Assembly: GCA_963514095.1 (NCBI GenBank)
Contig: OY741266.1
Location: forward strand, 17,076,455-17,140,454
DNA: 64,000 nt
Source of the DNA: Eutrigla gurnardus
Lineage: Eukaryota; Chordata; Actinopteri; Perciformes; Triglidae
Reading direction: 5' to 3'
Both the position numbers and the translations under genes were made by a program. Positions 1 to 35,286 of the stretch are shown in pieces (position 1 is the stretch's first letter; each line of letters opens with the position of its first letter). Under the pieces are notes generated by a model. The model searched no databases. It was not told where the DNA came from and saw only the letters and a list, made by a program, of their open reading frames with translations.

Positions 1-582
1 CACATCTTGAGCACTTAAAATGACTGTAAACCTCCAAGCGGACATGTTTTCTTTTGTTGGTTTGGAACTGGACCTGGCACCAGGACATCATTGTGCCAAT
101 TTCTGAGCCAAAACTGGTCTTTCTTTCTTACAAAAAATGGACGTGAGCCAGTCACATCTGACCAGGGAAGTTAATCCATTGGTGGTGTGGGAGCCAACTA
201 CCACATAAAATCATTTGTTTTGGTCTCAGTGAAGAGTTGTGGTGCAATGGGATGGTCTATCAGTGGCTTTCGATCCCGTGCCACAGAGGCCCAAGAGATA
301 GAGGCTATTAATCCAATCGCATTAAAGCAGTCAATTTTGAAACGCTTGGAAATGATTAGGCCCTGATGGCACAGCGCTGACACCAACACAACTGCCTAAA
401 TGACATTTCTGGCGATTTTCCATCCTGCCAGGAACAAAAAACACAGTCCTTGTAATTTATTTCACATAAATGGTTGCAAAAGTTTGACACCATGGATAAA
501 AAAATAAATAAATAAAAATTGGTTGAACCCTGGTTGATAGAAAATATACACTCCCACACAGCCACAGTCAAAGCCTCCTCAC
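1..582. other. adcy9: adcy9 intron 6 (partial), no feature seen
   Basis: This is the 5' end of the intron after adcy9 exon 6. No coding similarity to the next expected ADCY9 segment (EDVMACTKRLLEW) was found on the minus strand, and no repeat family was recognised. Confidence 0.5.
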
Positions 583-23959
<23,377 letters not shown>

Positions 23960-26750
23960 GTTGACGAGTGTGACGAGGGAACGATGGGCGAGGGAGAGGT
24001 TTGAAATATTAATATCTTCTGGTGGCCCTCGTGCAAATTAGACGTGTGCACATGTGGCACGGAGAGAGGGGGAGTGACAGGCAGGCGGGCAGACAGAGGG
24101 GGAGAGAGAGCGAGAGCAAAAGGTGTTTGTTGGAATAATCACAGTGCATGAATGGTGAGCACGGCACAGACGTCTCTGCTACGCACACAGCAGCCTGCAC
24201 GCTCACTCACACAAGACGCGCCGTTCCAGTTTCTTGAGCAGTTCATTATCCGACCCCGGGTTTGCGTCAGTACTCACATTACACGTATCCTCCTCCAAAG
24301 AGGCTCTGGGTTTGAGCCCGGCTTTCTCTCCAGTTGCGGTAAAAACACTGTCATCACTCTTTCTGCCTCCTGAATTGAACATCCTTCTCGGAAAGGACTT
24401 GGATTAGTGATGCAACGGGTTTTTATTATTTTCTGTATTCCTCCATCAAGTCGGTCCTGACTTCACACGAGAGGAAATTACCCTCCTCTGAATGTGCACA
24501 ATATTTCGACACTGCTGACATTACAAAGTCCACACAGTAGTAGATTGTTCTTCATTCCGCCTGAACGCTGTTTGCATCGGGGTGCAGGGCTGCATTGTAG
24601 GAGCACACACAGATACAGACTGTCAACAGTTGGCGTCGTACGCAGCAAGTGGCTCCACAAGTTACAGCGTCTCCTCTTCTCCCCACAACACGCGCGACAA
24701 ACGGTCCATTTACAAGCCCTCTCCCCTCCTAAACACGCCACATACAATATCAATAGTGCTAAAAGTCAAATGTGTGGATGGTATGAGTTTTTTTAGCTTG
24801 AACCATCAAAACTGAAGAAAAATATATATATCCACACAAAAAAGAAAAGATTCAGCCCTCACTTAAGATACTCTATTGTCATTTCACACAAAGTACTTTA
24901 CTTTATGTTTTGCAAAAAATACATAATAAAGCCGGTTTAACTTGGGCAAATTCCGTTAACTCAAAAAAGGTCTGATCAGTAATTAAGGCGGCTTTACCTT
25001 CCACTACACCCCCTTGTGATGCATGGCACAGGATTTGCATTTGGCGTTCCCATACATTCCCTCTGTGTATCCAGCGGGCCCACGAAAATAGTCCAGACTG
25101 AGTTATTTGGGAGCCATGTCCAGTCCAAGATCCAAATTAAAGAGGCCTGACAGGCAGGCCTATTCCCACGGATCCAGCCCCGTCCTTTCCTGAACTCCCT
25201 CTCCGGATCTCCACCGTTTATTCCCTCTGTCTTCCAGAGAGGGGGTCGGGGAGGGTGTGTGCTATTCAAAGACTCCTAAATCCGAAAGGAGAAGCACCGA
25301 AAATACCATCCGCTGGTCCAAATGTGTAGGTTTACCTCTGCTGGGAGTGTCTGCAACTTGTTGCGTGCAAAATATACAGCTATGAGGAACAGCCTCGGTC
25401 GGAACGGGCTGGTCTATAAATAGTGATGATCAAAACTCGTGCAATAACAGCACCAACGGAGTGTAACATCTGAATGCTTTTCGTCAACTCAAATCTGTGG
25501 AATAACAGAAGCGTCCAATACAAAGCAAAACGTAGTAGACTACCTTGTTTAAAAAAAAAAAAAAATTAAAAAAAGAAATCACGTCGTAAAACGCGTGCAA
25601 AAAAACGTCAGCGATAGGCCCCCCTCTCGTTTCCAAAAGCTCCCAAACTTTTTTTCCCAGGCCGTATTTCCTGCGTTTGGAGAGGAGACCCAGTTAGGAG
25701 TCTGGTTATTTGGAGCTGAGGCTGGATTTCCTCTCCCCCCCTGAGCAAAGAAACAGAAACCTCCCCCCAGAGCAATGAAGGAACCTCCTTGGCTATTTCC
25801 TCGGTGGGATTATCCCAACAACAAAATAAAAAACGCCCCACAATCTGCACTATCTCCTTATTCAAGCCAAGTCCTCAGGTCTGGATAGCACTTAGTTTTT
25901 CGCTGGCATGCATGTGTCCAACAAACACAACACTGTGCGCTCTGGCTGCGGCGCGTCCTCTTCCGTCCGCCGCTGGTTGCCTCCCTTTTCTCCCCCCCTC
26001 CTGGTACAACTCTCTGCTGGAGTTGGGGGGGTTAAACAAGAAGCAGACCTACAGCGGGAGGGAGTTTCGTGGCCGGCTGCTTTTTCCTGGTCTTATCCGG
26101 GCGAACGTTACATCTCCGCTCCCGTCGCCGCCACCATCTTCGCTGTGTGTGAGAGGACTGGGTCGGAAATCCTCCCCCAGCTGTTGTGGCGGTGCGGGTT
26201 GGTGGGACCAGCCTGTCAAGCAAACCACGGGTTTAAAAAAAAAAAAAAAAAAAAACTGTTTCCGGTCTTGCCTTTCAAGACAGGCAATAAATTACAAAGC
26301 TAACTACGCGTTTTGGGGGGATGATAGTAAAGCATAGCTAACTTCAAATAAGGTACACATGTTGATACATAGTATAAACTCACTACCGCTACTTTTAACG
26401 CAGAACTTATCGTTTGTTTGTTTTTTTAGAGAAGGCGGGCGTCAACCTCGGGAATGTTAAAACTAGCTGAAAAGGCGCAGTTGGTTTTTTTTTCACGTTA
26501 AACGTAGCAACACGTATTTTATAAACTAACGTTAACACCGGCCCTAGACGTGAAGTGACGTCAGCTGTGTATTCAACAAAACCAGTCACTAAAAACTAAA
26601 TATTAACGCCATTAATTTGAAGGCAGACTGACCTCCGGTAACGTCCCTGCCCGTCTGTCTGACTTGACAGATGATTGGTGGGTGGACGTCTGTCCGTCTC
26701 GAGGAGTTGCGTTCAGGTCACGTGGGAATAACTGTCTGATTGTACATTAT
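23960..26750 (-). promoter_or_regulatory. adcy9: adcy9 5' region and probable promoter
   Basis: No other gene is seen upstream of the adcy9 ATG. CpG density rises at about 25600-26280 (CGGCGCGTCC, CCGTCGCCGCCACC), suggesting a CpG-island promoter on the minus strand. A full CRE at 26556-26563, an inverted CCAAT at 26674-26678 and a CACGTG E-box at 26719-26724 follow. An A run of about 20 lies near 26235-26254. The transcription start and the extent of the 5' UTR cannot be fixed by eye. Confidence 0.5.
26556..26563. promoter_or_regulatory. adcy9: Consensus cAMP response element (TGACGTCA)
   Basis: An exact palindromic CREB/ATF site about 2.6 kb upstream of the adcy9 ATG, between the CpG-rich block and a CCAAT/E-box cluster. 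The binding site is established; its use here is inference. Confidence 0.5.
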
Positions 26751-27960
26751 TATCACCCCCTTCACCCTCAACCAGCACAACTCACTCAGTCAACCTGTTG
26801 TGCTCAGAAACACTGTTAATTGCACTGGTAACCACGGGTTACGCATACAGTGTTACAGACATTAGGATTTAGAACTTGAGATTAACACGAGATGGTATTT
26901 ATTCATAGTATTTTCTATTTACACATATATACACTGATGCTTTGGATGAGTTAATCACTTAAAGTGTGGTGACTTTTGAGCAGTTTGGACCTACACATTT
27001 AATACAATTGCCACAGTGTGTTTAGCAGCAGTGAAGTACATACATCACATTATAATCCAGTAATGCAGCCTTTTGAGACACGAACGAAATAGGAGTCCTG
27101 ACTTGAACTACTTAAAAAAAAAAGCTCATTGTCACCGTTCACCGTTTTTTAAATATATTGTCAAGGCCTGAAAGCAATAATCCATCATACTTGCTGTTTC
27201 ACTTTTCTATGATTATGCCTCTCAGAATTGTCAAATGGTAGTAGAATAACTCAATTTGCTTTTCTGGGCCTGACCAAGCAGAGCAAAATGATGTAATTTC
27301 TCTCTTGTAATGAAGAATCAACCAAAAAAGAAAAAGAAGTGCAGCTGAGGTGACTTCTGAGTGGGTCATAATTTGGGCTCTTTTCAGAGGTGATCTTTCA
27401 AGTGTTGAGACTCGCAATCCATCTGCGGAATTTAGTTCAATCTGATATGTATCTACTTTTTATTTGAAAAGCTCATATTTCTGATATTGAGAGCATTTGT
27501 AATATGTTCTACTAAGAAAAGGGTCCAAACAAACAGATATCATAGTGTCTGGGGGAGTATTGTTTTTACATTTACAATTGAAAAAGATCATAGAATGCAG
27601 AGAATAAAGAGGTGTGGAAGCAACCTGTCATCATGCCAAAAGTTTAATCTCAGAGGCCAAGTTTTATCAAAGAAGGAAATACGATGTGGAAGAAAGGAGG
27701 ATGGTTTACTGTGCAGTGGCCTGTTATGCAACCGGAGCTTCTCAGGGCAAATCCTTCAAAGGAAACACAAAGGTATTGTTATGTGTGTGTCAGGCATGGT
27801 GGCTATCAAATATCCAAGGTAATATGTGCTCCATCAGCATGAACGGGCCACACTGCACGATGAGATTGTGAACATCTTTAATAAAAAGATGCGTTATGCC
27901 TTTGAAAAAGTCCTAATGTTTAAACTTTGAATCCAATAAAGCAAGCTGCTATGCACCATT

Positions 27961-27962
<2 letters not shown>

Positions 27963-28012
<50 letters not shown>
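27963..28012. repeat. (TG)n microsatellite
   Basis: 50 bases of uninterrupted TG between adcy9 and srl. Confidence 0.97.
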
Positions 28013-28014
<2 letters not shown>

Positions 28015-29105
28015 TATGTTCGAGAGCTTATAAGAGGCCTGTTTAAAGAGTTGATAAAGCTGCACTGATAAGTCTGTGTTGACACGGTGCCTTAAACTTG
28101 GGAACCTGCCTGTCAACTCTGCAAACACAGACAACACACAGAATATGAGCTCCGTATTTACACGTACAGCATTTACTACATGGACACAGGTGTGTCCGCG
28201 CCCTGAGTCGCGTGAGCATTTGTGTGATCCTGGTGTGGCTGGCGTGATGTTTTATTGGCCGCCGTGGGTAAATGAACTCCTGAGAGCTCAGGGCCAGCTG
28301 CAGGACAGCTGCAGATTTTCCCCCAGAGTATTTAAGAGGAGCACTAGGGGGAAAGACAAGCTGCCAACGAATATGGTGACAAATTGCGGCTCATGTTAAA
28401 TTGTGAGGTCTTTTTTTTCTTTTTTTCTTCTTGAATGTGTTCCACTTTTGAAAAGCCCATGTGCACTTTTACCAGCAGTGGGGTTTCTTGCCATGCTAGA
28501 AGACCACTTTGGTCTAGACTGAAAGTGTTCAACAGCTATGGGATGGGCGTTGATGACTTTCATGGTGCCCAGAGGATGAATCATTGATTACTTTGATGAT
28601 CCCCTGATCTTTGCTCTATAGCATCACTGTGAGGTTGACATTTATTGGTTTAGGGTGAGATGTGTGAGGTATTTCTTGAATAGTGCTCCTTTGTTTTGCA
28701 ACCAATTACCTTAAAAAATGCCTCAGCTGTACTCAGTGTTTAATCCTACTTAGCAATACATGCTAAACACTATGCCGGCTTAACACCTGCATATTCAGTC
28801 ATTTTTAGCATGCTAAAAGCTCAGCAACCCATCAGTTAAATCTAGTACCTTGTATACATTCAAATCCACAAGCAACCATCATACTTTGGCCTCCAAGGCC
28901 CAACAAATGTCACACTCTTAACTAAACTCTACACTCAAAATCACTTTATGGATATTTCTGATATTATTTATGTCACGCTTGAGGAAGAAGTTTCCATGTG
29001 ACACTGACAGCTATGAGAGAGCCTCATGGTGAAACGTTTTTAGAAGGATTCCTTTGCTGTTCCAGCTTCATACTGTAGTCCGTGGTCCATTGTTCAAACA
29101 CACAC

Positions 29106-29166
29106 TTTGTTTGGACAAAATGATTGTTGAACAAGATTATTATCTGGATCATTTTGTTCAAACAAA
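29106..29166. repeat. Near-perfect 19-bp inverted repeat
   Basis: TTTGTTTGGACAAAATGAT at 29106-29124 pairs with 29148-29166 with one mismatch (18 of 19), separated by 23 bases. Confidence 0.9.
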
Positions 29167-31236
29167 ACTTAGTTTGAATTACTGTTCAATCAAATTGCCA
29201 GGGTGCTGAATTAAGGAAACTAGTGCAGTTAAAGGAAGTTAGTCGGAGAAGCAAACGCAATAACACATTTACACAGATGCAATGGAAACGATGCCATCGC
29301 CGCTGGGAGTGATATTCTGGTCTTCAGTGACACTATGTCATGGTGTTTGGTGCATGCAAATACAGCTTTCACATTACATTTATCGTGTCATTTGTTTCGT
29401 CTGAATACCAAGGATGGACCGTCTGACAGCACGAAGGATGATAGTGAGTATTTATTGTGAAAGCTGTGACATTGTAGTCATGTGACCAGGGACATTTAAA
29501 TTCATTGACACATTAAAGTAGACCCGAGTGACTCGTTGTTAACAGTTAATTTGACGCTGCCACACTGCTGGGTAGCTGACTGATGTGGGATCAGTCCAAC
29601 GGGTGTTTGTGTTAGCAATACTAAACTAACTTCCGACAGAGAGCCACTGTCAAATATTAATGTAGACACACACTCTTCTTCTGTGAATGAGATCTAATTT
29701 ATTATTACAGAGATTATAACCAGATTTAATCATGGAGAACTATGAATATTCACATATATAACAGGCTGGGTTAGGGTTTTCTCCTTCCCCCTGCATTAAA
29801 AATACAACTAATAATAAATATCCACCATGCACTCTGCTCTGTCTGAGCAACACATTGAATTAAGGCGCCTCCTGGTGGCTTTTTCCAGTCACTGCAGGGG
29901 ATAATTAACCAGCACTTTTATTTTATTCTTAATGGGGTTTTGGGCTAATGCGTGCTCACCCAGCTGTTACACATTTAATCATGTTTCTAATTCATACAAT
30001 GCTGTTATGTATGAACAAATTAGCCTGCAATCATTTCTCCTAACCAGAGCTGTGTGTTATGAGGATGAGCTGTGCTTTTAATTTGCAATTGGTCCATATT
30101 TTCCAAAACACTATCTCTGCATTTTGCAGCTGAACAACTAAGTGATATGAATTATGTATTTCTTTTCAAAGACGTTTTCATCTGTAACGTCTGTGGCTTT
30201 AAAAAGGAGACCAAGCCTGTAGATTTTTCATTTTGTTCTTTACTCAGAAGAAATCACTCAAAAACGAATGACAATTACAAACAGACCTAAAGGAACAATG
30301 AAAATATTTCATTTTTACAGGAAATGCCCATGTGGTATGCAGCCGTGTTGAGGTAAGACTACAGTTCAGAGGGCTGAAAAGGCTGCGGTGACATTAAAGA
30401 CACGCTTTAACAGAAAGCTACAGTTAAATGTTGTTTTGAGGAGAACACCGTGGTTGGATTCAGTCCATTCAGTCCTCAGTGCAGCATGGAGAAATGTTTC
30501 AATAAAATGTATTTCTATAATGAATGAAGATTTGTACAATAAAAGAAAAAAAATGACAGTACAGAATAGGGTAGTGCAGTACAGTACAGTGACTGAACAT
30601 GGTTGAACCCTTATTTCTATTTGAATGTGCCACTATTTGAAAAATAAGCATCCTGACACGGCGACGATAACCTTTACAGGTTTAATTGTAAAAACACAGC
30701 ACGGCAGTTTGAAATCTCAATCTTCAGACTTGAGTGGCAGCATTCACCGCATCACTACATCGGAGACATACAACCGCTGCCAGCATCTTCCTCTGAAGGA
30801 GAAACCTTGAATAAATAATGTACAAACTTGAAAACAGTGAGAAACAAGAAAACGTTAATCCTCACATTTCATTAACGTGGAAGGTGACATAGGAAATAGG
30901 CGTCTTGCAGACAGCAAATGGCTTCAGATGGAAAGTTGACTTCAAGCCTCTATTTGTGTCTACCTACCAGACCATAGTAAAAAAGAGAACAGCTTTGTTT
31001 TGACCCACCGAGAATGTGTCATATAGGACAATGTGTACCAGAGAACTGTTGTAAAACTAACCCATGTCTGCTTGGTACATCTTTGCACATTTTCAACTCT
31101 CTTCCCCTCATGCTCAGTCTCTCCCATACCCACTTCCCACGAAAATCGCCGCACTGAGGATTATGTCAGGAAACCCTCTGGCTGCTGCCGCCATCTGTCT
31201 CCTCTGTTCCTTCTCCTGAACCCCCTCGCCTCCATC

Positions 31237-31737
31237 TCACTGCCTCCTCCAGCGATTCTTGGGTTTCTCCTCACACCCGGGGCCCTCACAGGTGCCGGGG
31301 AGCGGAGGCGGAGGAGCGGGTGCAGCCTTCGCCGGGGCGGGCTTGTCTGCGGCCTTGCTGGTGCTGCTGAGCAGAGCCGGGAGCTCGTAGGAGATGGCCC
31401 TCTCTAGCTTCTCCAGCAGACATCCGCCAGTCCAGCTGCAGTGGGAGGAGAGCTGCTTGAAGCTGGAAACGGGGTTCACGCCGAAGAAGTCCTGGTAGGC
31501 CTCCTTGTTGGGCAGGTCGAACTTGCTGACGTTGGTTTTGGCCAGAATGGATTTGAAGATGTAATACTTGTCCGGGTCGTTGACGATGTCCTGGAACACC
31601 TCGGAGGGGTCACTGAACCAGCCCAGCTTGTCGTAGTAGGTCTGGAGGTAGCGGTCCACCAGCAGGGCGTGGATGCGCACACGGATGCCGTGCTGGCGGA
31701 TGAACGCAATCTTGTTCTCCATCTGATTCTCAATCAC
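31237..31737 (-). CDS. srl: srl coding exon 8: C-terminus and stop
   Basis: 166 residues and the stop, starting VIENQMENKIAFIRQHGIRV and containing KTNVSKFDLPNKEAY. The tail has an Ala/Pro/Lys-rich insert (KAADKPAPAKAAPAPPPPLP) before the conserved CEGPGCEEKPKNR-type end; mammalian SRL is shorter here. Acceptor CCCTGCAG|GTGATT. Confidence 0.96.
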   Translation of the reverse strand: MIENQMENKIAFIRQHGIRVRIHALLVDRYLQTYYDKLGWFSDPSEVFQDIVNDPDKYYIFKSILAKTNVSKFDLPNKEAYQDFFGVNPVSSFKQLSSHCSWTGGCLLEKLERAISYELPALLSSTSKAADKPAPAKAAPAPPPPLPGTCEGPGCEEKPKNRWRRQ

Positions 31738-34700
31738 CTGCAGGGAGAAGAGAGAGGAATGATAGGAGGTGTCGGGAGAGAGATAAATCATAGTGTCTTT
31801 TATTTAGTATTAAAAGAAACTCCATCGTCAATCTGTCAGAGACCTTAAGTGTTGTGAACTCTTTCAACTGTGGTTAGCATTCATGTAACTAATAAAGTCC
31901 CAAATCCACATCTGGGTGTCGAAGCGTCGTGAACAATAAAGGTCAAGAAGATATCAGTTTATACCTGGTTGAGGTCCTCCAGCAGAGAGGTCTCCTCCTT
32001 CATGAAGAGCTCTCGACTGGTGTCTGCAGTGTAGTCCTGAGGCCAGAAGGAGCTGACGTACACGCGAGGAGGCTCCGTGACGTTGATCAGGGGCGCCATG
32101 CTCCAGAACAGGGCCCCGTAGACCCTCATCAGGTTCTGGGTAGAAAGACTGTCGGCCTTGTTGAGGATGAGGCGGATCTGGGACTCGCGGCCCTTCATCT
32201 GCTTGAAGAGCATCTCCAGCTCCCCGCCCACGTCCAGCTTGGTGGGGTCGAACACTTGGAAGATCAGATCGGCTCGGTCGATGAACCACTGGCACACCTC
32301 ATTGTAGGGGTAACCTGAGGAGGAACATGAAAAGGTGGAGGTTTTAGCTGCGTGGACCAAGTTTGCTTTATTTCCATATTTCACGTATTTTTTGGAACAG
32401 CAAAAGCTCATGTTGTAAATGTGTTTCTGGTTCAGGAAATGGGTCCCTACACACACTTTTGATTCATCTGCATCATTAAAAATGTGCCACTTTAATATCT
32501 GGTGGTCAGTGTCTCATCACCGTCTTGATCCTTAAGATGTTGTTCCGGAAAGTCTACAAGTCTGCTGGTCATCTGCAGCTTTGATACGAAGACGTCTCAC
32601 CCACCTCTCTCCTGCTGCTTGCGGTTTTCGATGATGCCGGGCGTGTCGACGAAGGTGACCCTCTCCAGCAGCTTGTGGGGCATCTCGATGCCCACCAGCC
32701 GCTCCAGGAAGCCTTGGCCGAACTTCTCCAGGGGCGAGAAGGACCGCGAGCTGTCCGCTGCCATGACGATGCCCTCTACGGACCGATGCTTCTCCCCGTG
32801 CATTATGACGGTGTACTCTGAGGTGGTGGGCTCAGCACCTGGTGGAGGGATGAAGGGGGGATGATTTGATCTGATGCGTTATAGTACACTGTTGCCCATA
32901 AAGTTTGAATATTTTGTTTTCAGACACAATCCTCTGTTTATTCCTATTTAAATGCATCAGTTATCACTTTTGACCAGGTACAGTGATTACATTGGTTTGG
33001 CTATATAAGACAAGAAATTTGCAAAAATTCCAACTTTATGGACGGCCCTTTTACATAAGGTCATATTTTAAAATGTACTTTTATAAAATAATGCTACTAA
33101 ATAATGAAGCATTCATTTACAATCATACATGCATATGTCCTCTGTAGTGGCAACAAATGTTTAGCTAATGTTTAAACACTATCAGTACATGAATTCAATA
33201 ATGAACTGTCTGTCTTTACAGATAGATAAAGGTACAATTCATAAGAAGTAGTTATTACGGATCATTATTTTGTATTAATTTAAGATTAATATACATTTTT
33301 CTTGCATATTACTATGCATACATCACTACATTAGTCGCAGTCCAATAAGCCTTAAAGCAACACGATGTAACTTTTGAAAGGCGATAACACATCAGTTCTC
33401 CCATGTATACAAAGTTTAATTAATTAGCAATAGAACACACTTATGATGGATATTGCTGTGTAACTGACTGCATCATTTTGCCCACTTTAATATGTTTAAG
33501 CATGCCGTAGATGAACCTCACCAGGAGACATTTTTATTAATTGTTTCCTATTTGTGGTCCCTCAGTTACACACCTGTGGAGATACTGGAAATTTGCAATT
33601 GCCACTTTAGGACTTTCTGTTCATCAAATGTTACAGAGTCTCACTTTAAGCCGTTAATGAATAACCGTCTAGTTGTAATATATTCACATGATGATTCTTC
33701 ATCCCTACTCTGGTTTACACTTGTAATAACAGGACAACTGGCCTACTGGGTCACAAACAGTCATCTTTTATCAGTGTGGACCTGTGTAGAGTTCGTGGGC
33801 GGTGCCGTGAAGACCCAGCAGGTAGTTGATCATGGAGGACTTGCCAACACTCCATGGTCCCAGGAACAAAACCATGGGCTTGGAGGTGATCTCGCCATCT
33901 GCAGAATTTGTGACCAAGACAAACAGAAAGAAAAGGTGTGAGAGAAAATTATTTAAATTCAACCACAGCTTGCCTATTAAGCATGAATATTCATGGTCCT
34001 CAGAAACGAAATGTCTTGCTCGCCCCTGATTTGTTTGTCTTGTGTCATCTGGAGGTTAAAATTTCCACTAGCAGACAGGAAACTACCAAATGAAACAGAG
34101 TGAAAGGAAATTTCCTGAACACATTCATGCTCCCGTGACACTGCTCAACACGTCTTTCCATTCTACACCACAAGGGGTCCCAGAGACACGCGCCACAGTT
34201 TGAAGACTTCATCCTGGTCCTCAGCATAAATAATACTCCCTGCCCTCAAGAGCAATGGAACAACGTTGTCGGGAGTCTGGCCCACACAAGGTTCCCTTTA
34301 ATTTCCAGCAGACAGAGTCCTTATTGTGCTCCTCTGTGCGCCTGGTTTAAATAATGTCCGGTCCTGGCTCGATTTCCTCTTAATTATAACTGTATTTGTG
34401 CAACTCCAGTTTATTAAACCGTATACTGAGCGGTCTGTTGATCTGATAGAGGGGCTGTGAGGTGCCATGTTTCTGATGGTAACATTAAGTCGTGGCCGTG
34501 TGTGTGCCTACAACTCCACACTGTACACAGGGGGCAGCTATGGCTCAGGGGTAAGAGCGGGTCACCTGGCTCCTCCAGCCCACAAACCTTAGGGCCTCAA
34601 AATGTGAGGTGTGTGAATGGGTGAATGTTGACGTATCGTGTGAAGGTGGTGCTTAATAAAGGCAAGCGCAGGTGCTGCTGTTAACACGTCACATGACATG

Positions 34701-35199
34701 TTTTTTTTAATCTAGGTGTAATCTCCAACGGAAACAGGAAGCTGGTTTACCTGTGACTTCATGCTGCCTGAGCTCGTTGTACTTGTAGACTTGCTCCATC
34801 GGCTTGATGGCAGTGTGGTAGATGTTTAACAGCTTCTTCATGGCAGCTAAAGTGAGGGAGGGAGAGAGAGAGGGGGGGGGGGCAATCATTCGGATGTAAT
34901 GGCGAGAAGACATTGTGGACAAGAATATTATTAATGCTCTTGCTACCATTACTGATTACAACAATTCCGTCGGCCGTGCATGATGAATTGCCCTCATAAA
35001 GTTTATTGAATCGAGCCGAGGTGATTAGAAGAGCGGCTCCGCTGCAGCACTTTGGCCTCTCTGAAACGAACCAATCTGGTTTAAGGGAACAGAGAGGCTT
35101 TCATGGCCGAGGACAGACTTACACATTTGCGCTGATTAATCACCTGCCTCGAGTCCTGTCTGCACCCTCACACGCGCACACACATGCATACTGTACACA

Positions 35200-35286
<87 letters not shown>

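Larger units (their letters stand above)
26751..31236. other. Intergenic between adcy9 promoter and srl 3' end
   Basis: No reading frame resembling a gene was found. It holds a (TG)n tract at 27963-28012, an imperfect hairpin at 29106-29166, and an AT-rich stretch near 29830-30090 with several TAAT-type motifs. The right part includes the srl 3' UTR. No AATAAA is present on the minus strand for about 600 bases after the srl stop; an ATTAAA is at 30681-30686. Confidence 0.6.

Noticed and set aside
198..389. 63-codon minus-strand frame in the expected position of the next adcy9 exon
   Set aside because: No similarity to the ADCY9 sequence expected after exon 6, and no proper acceptor in phase.
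25545..26254. A-rich tracts near 25550 and 26235 as processed-pseudogene tails
   Set aside because: No adjacent retrocopied coding sequence or target duplication was seen.
31476..31733. 85-codon Ser/Thr/Arg-rich minus-strand frame
   Set aside because: A shifted-frame shadow of srl exon 8.
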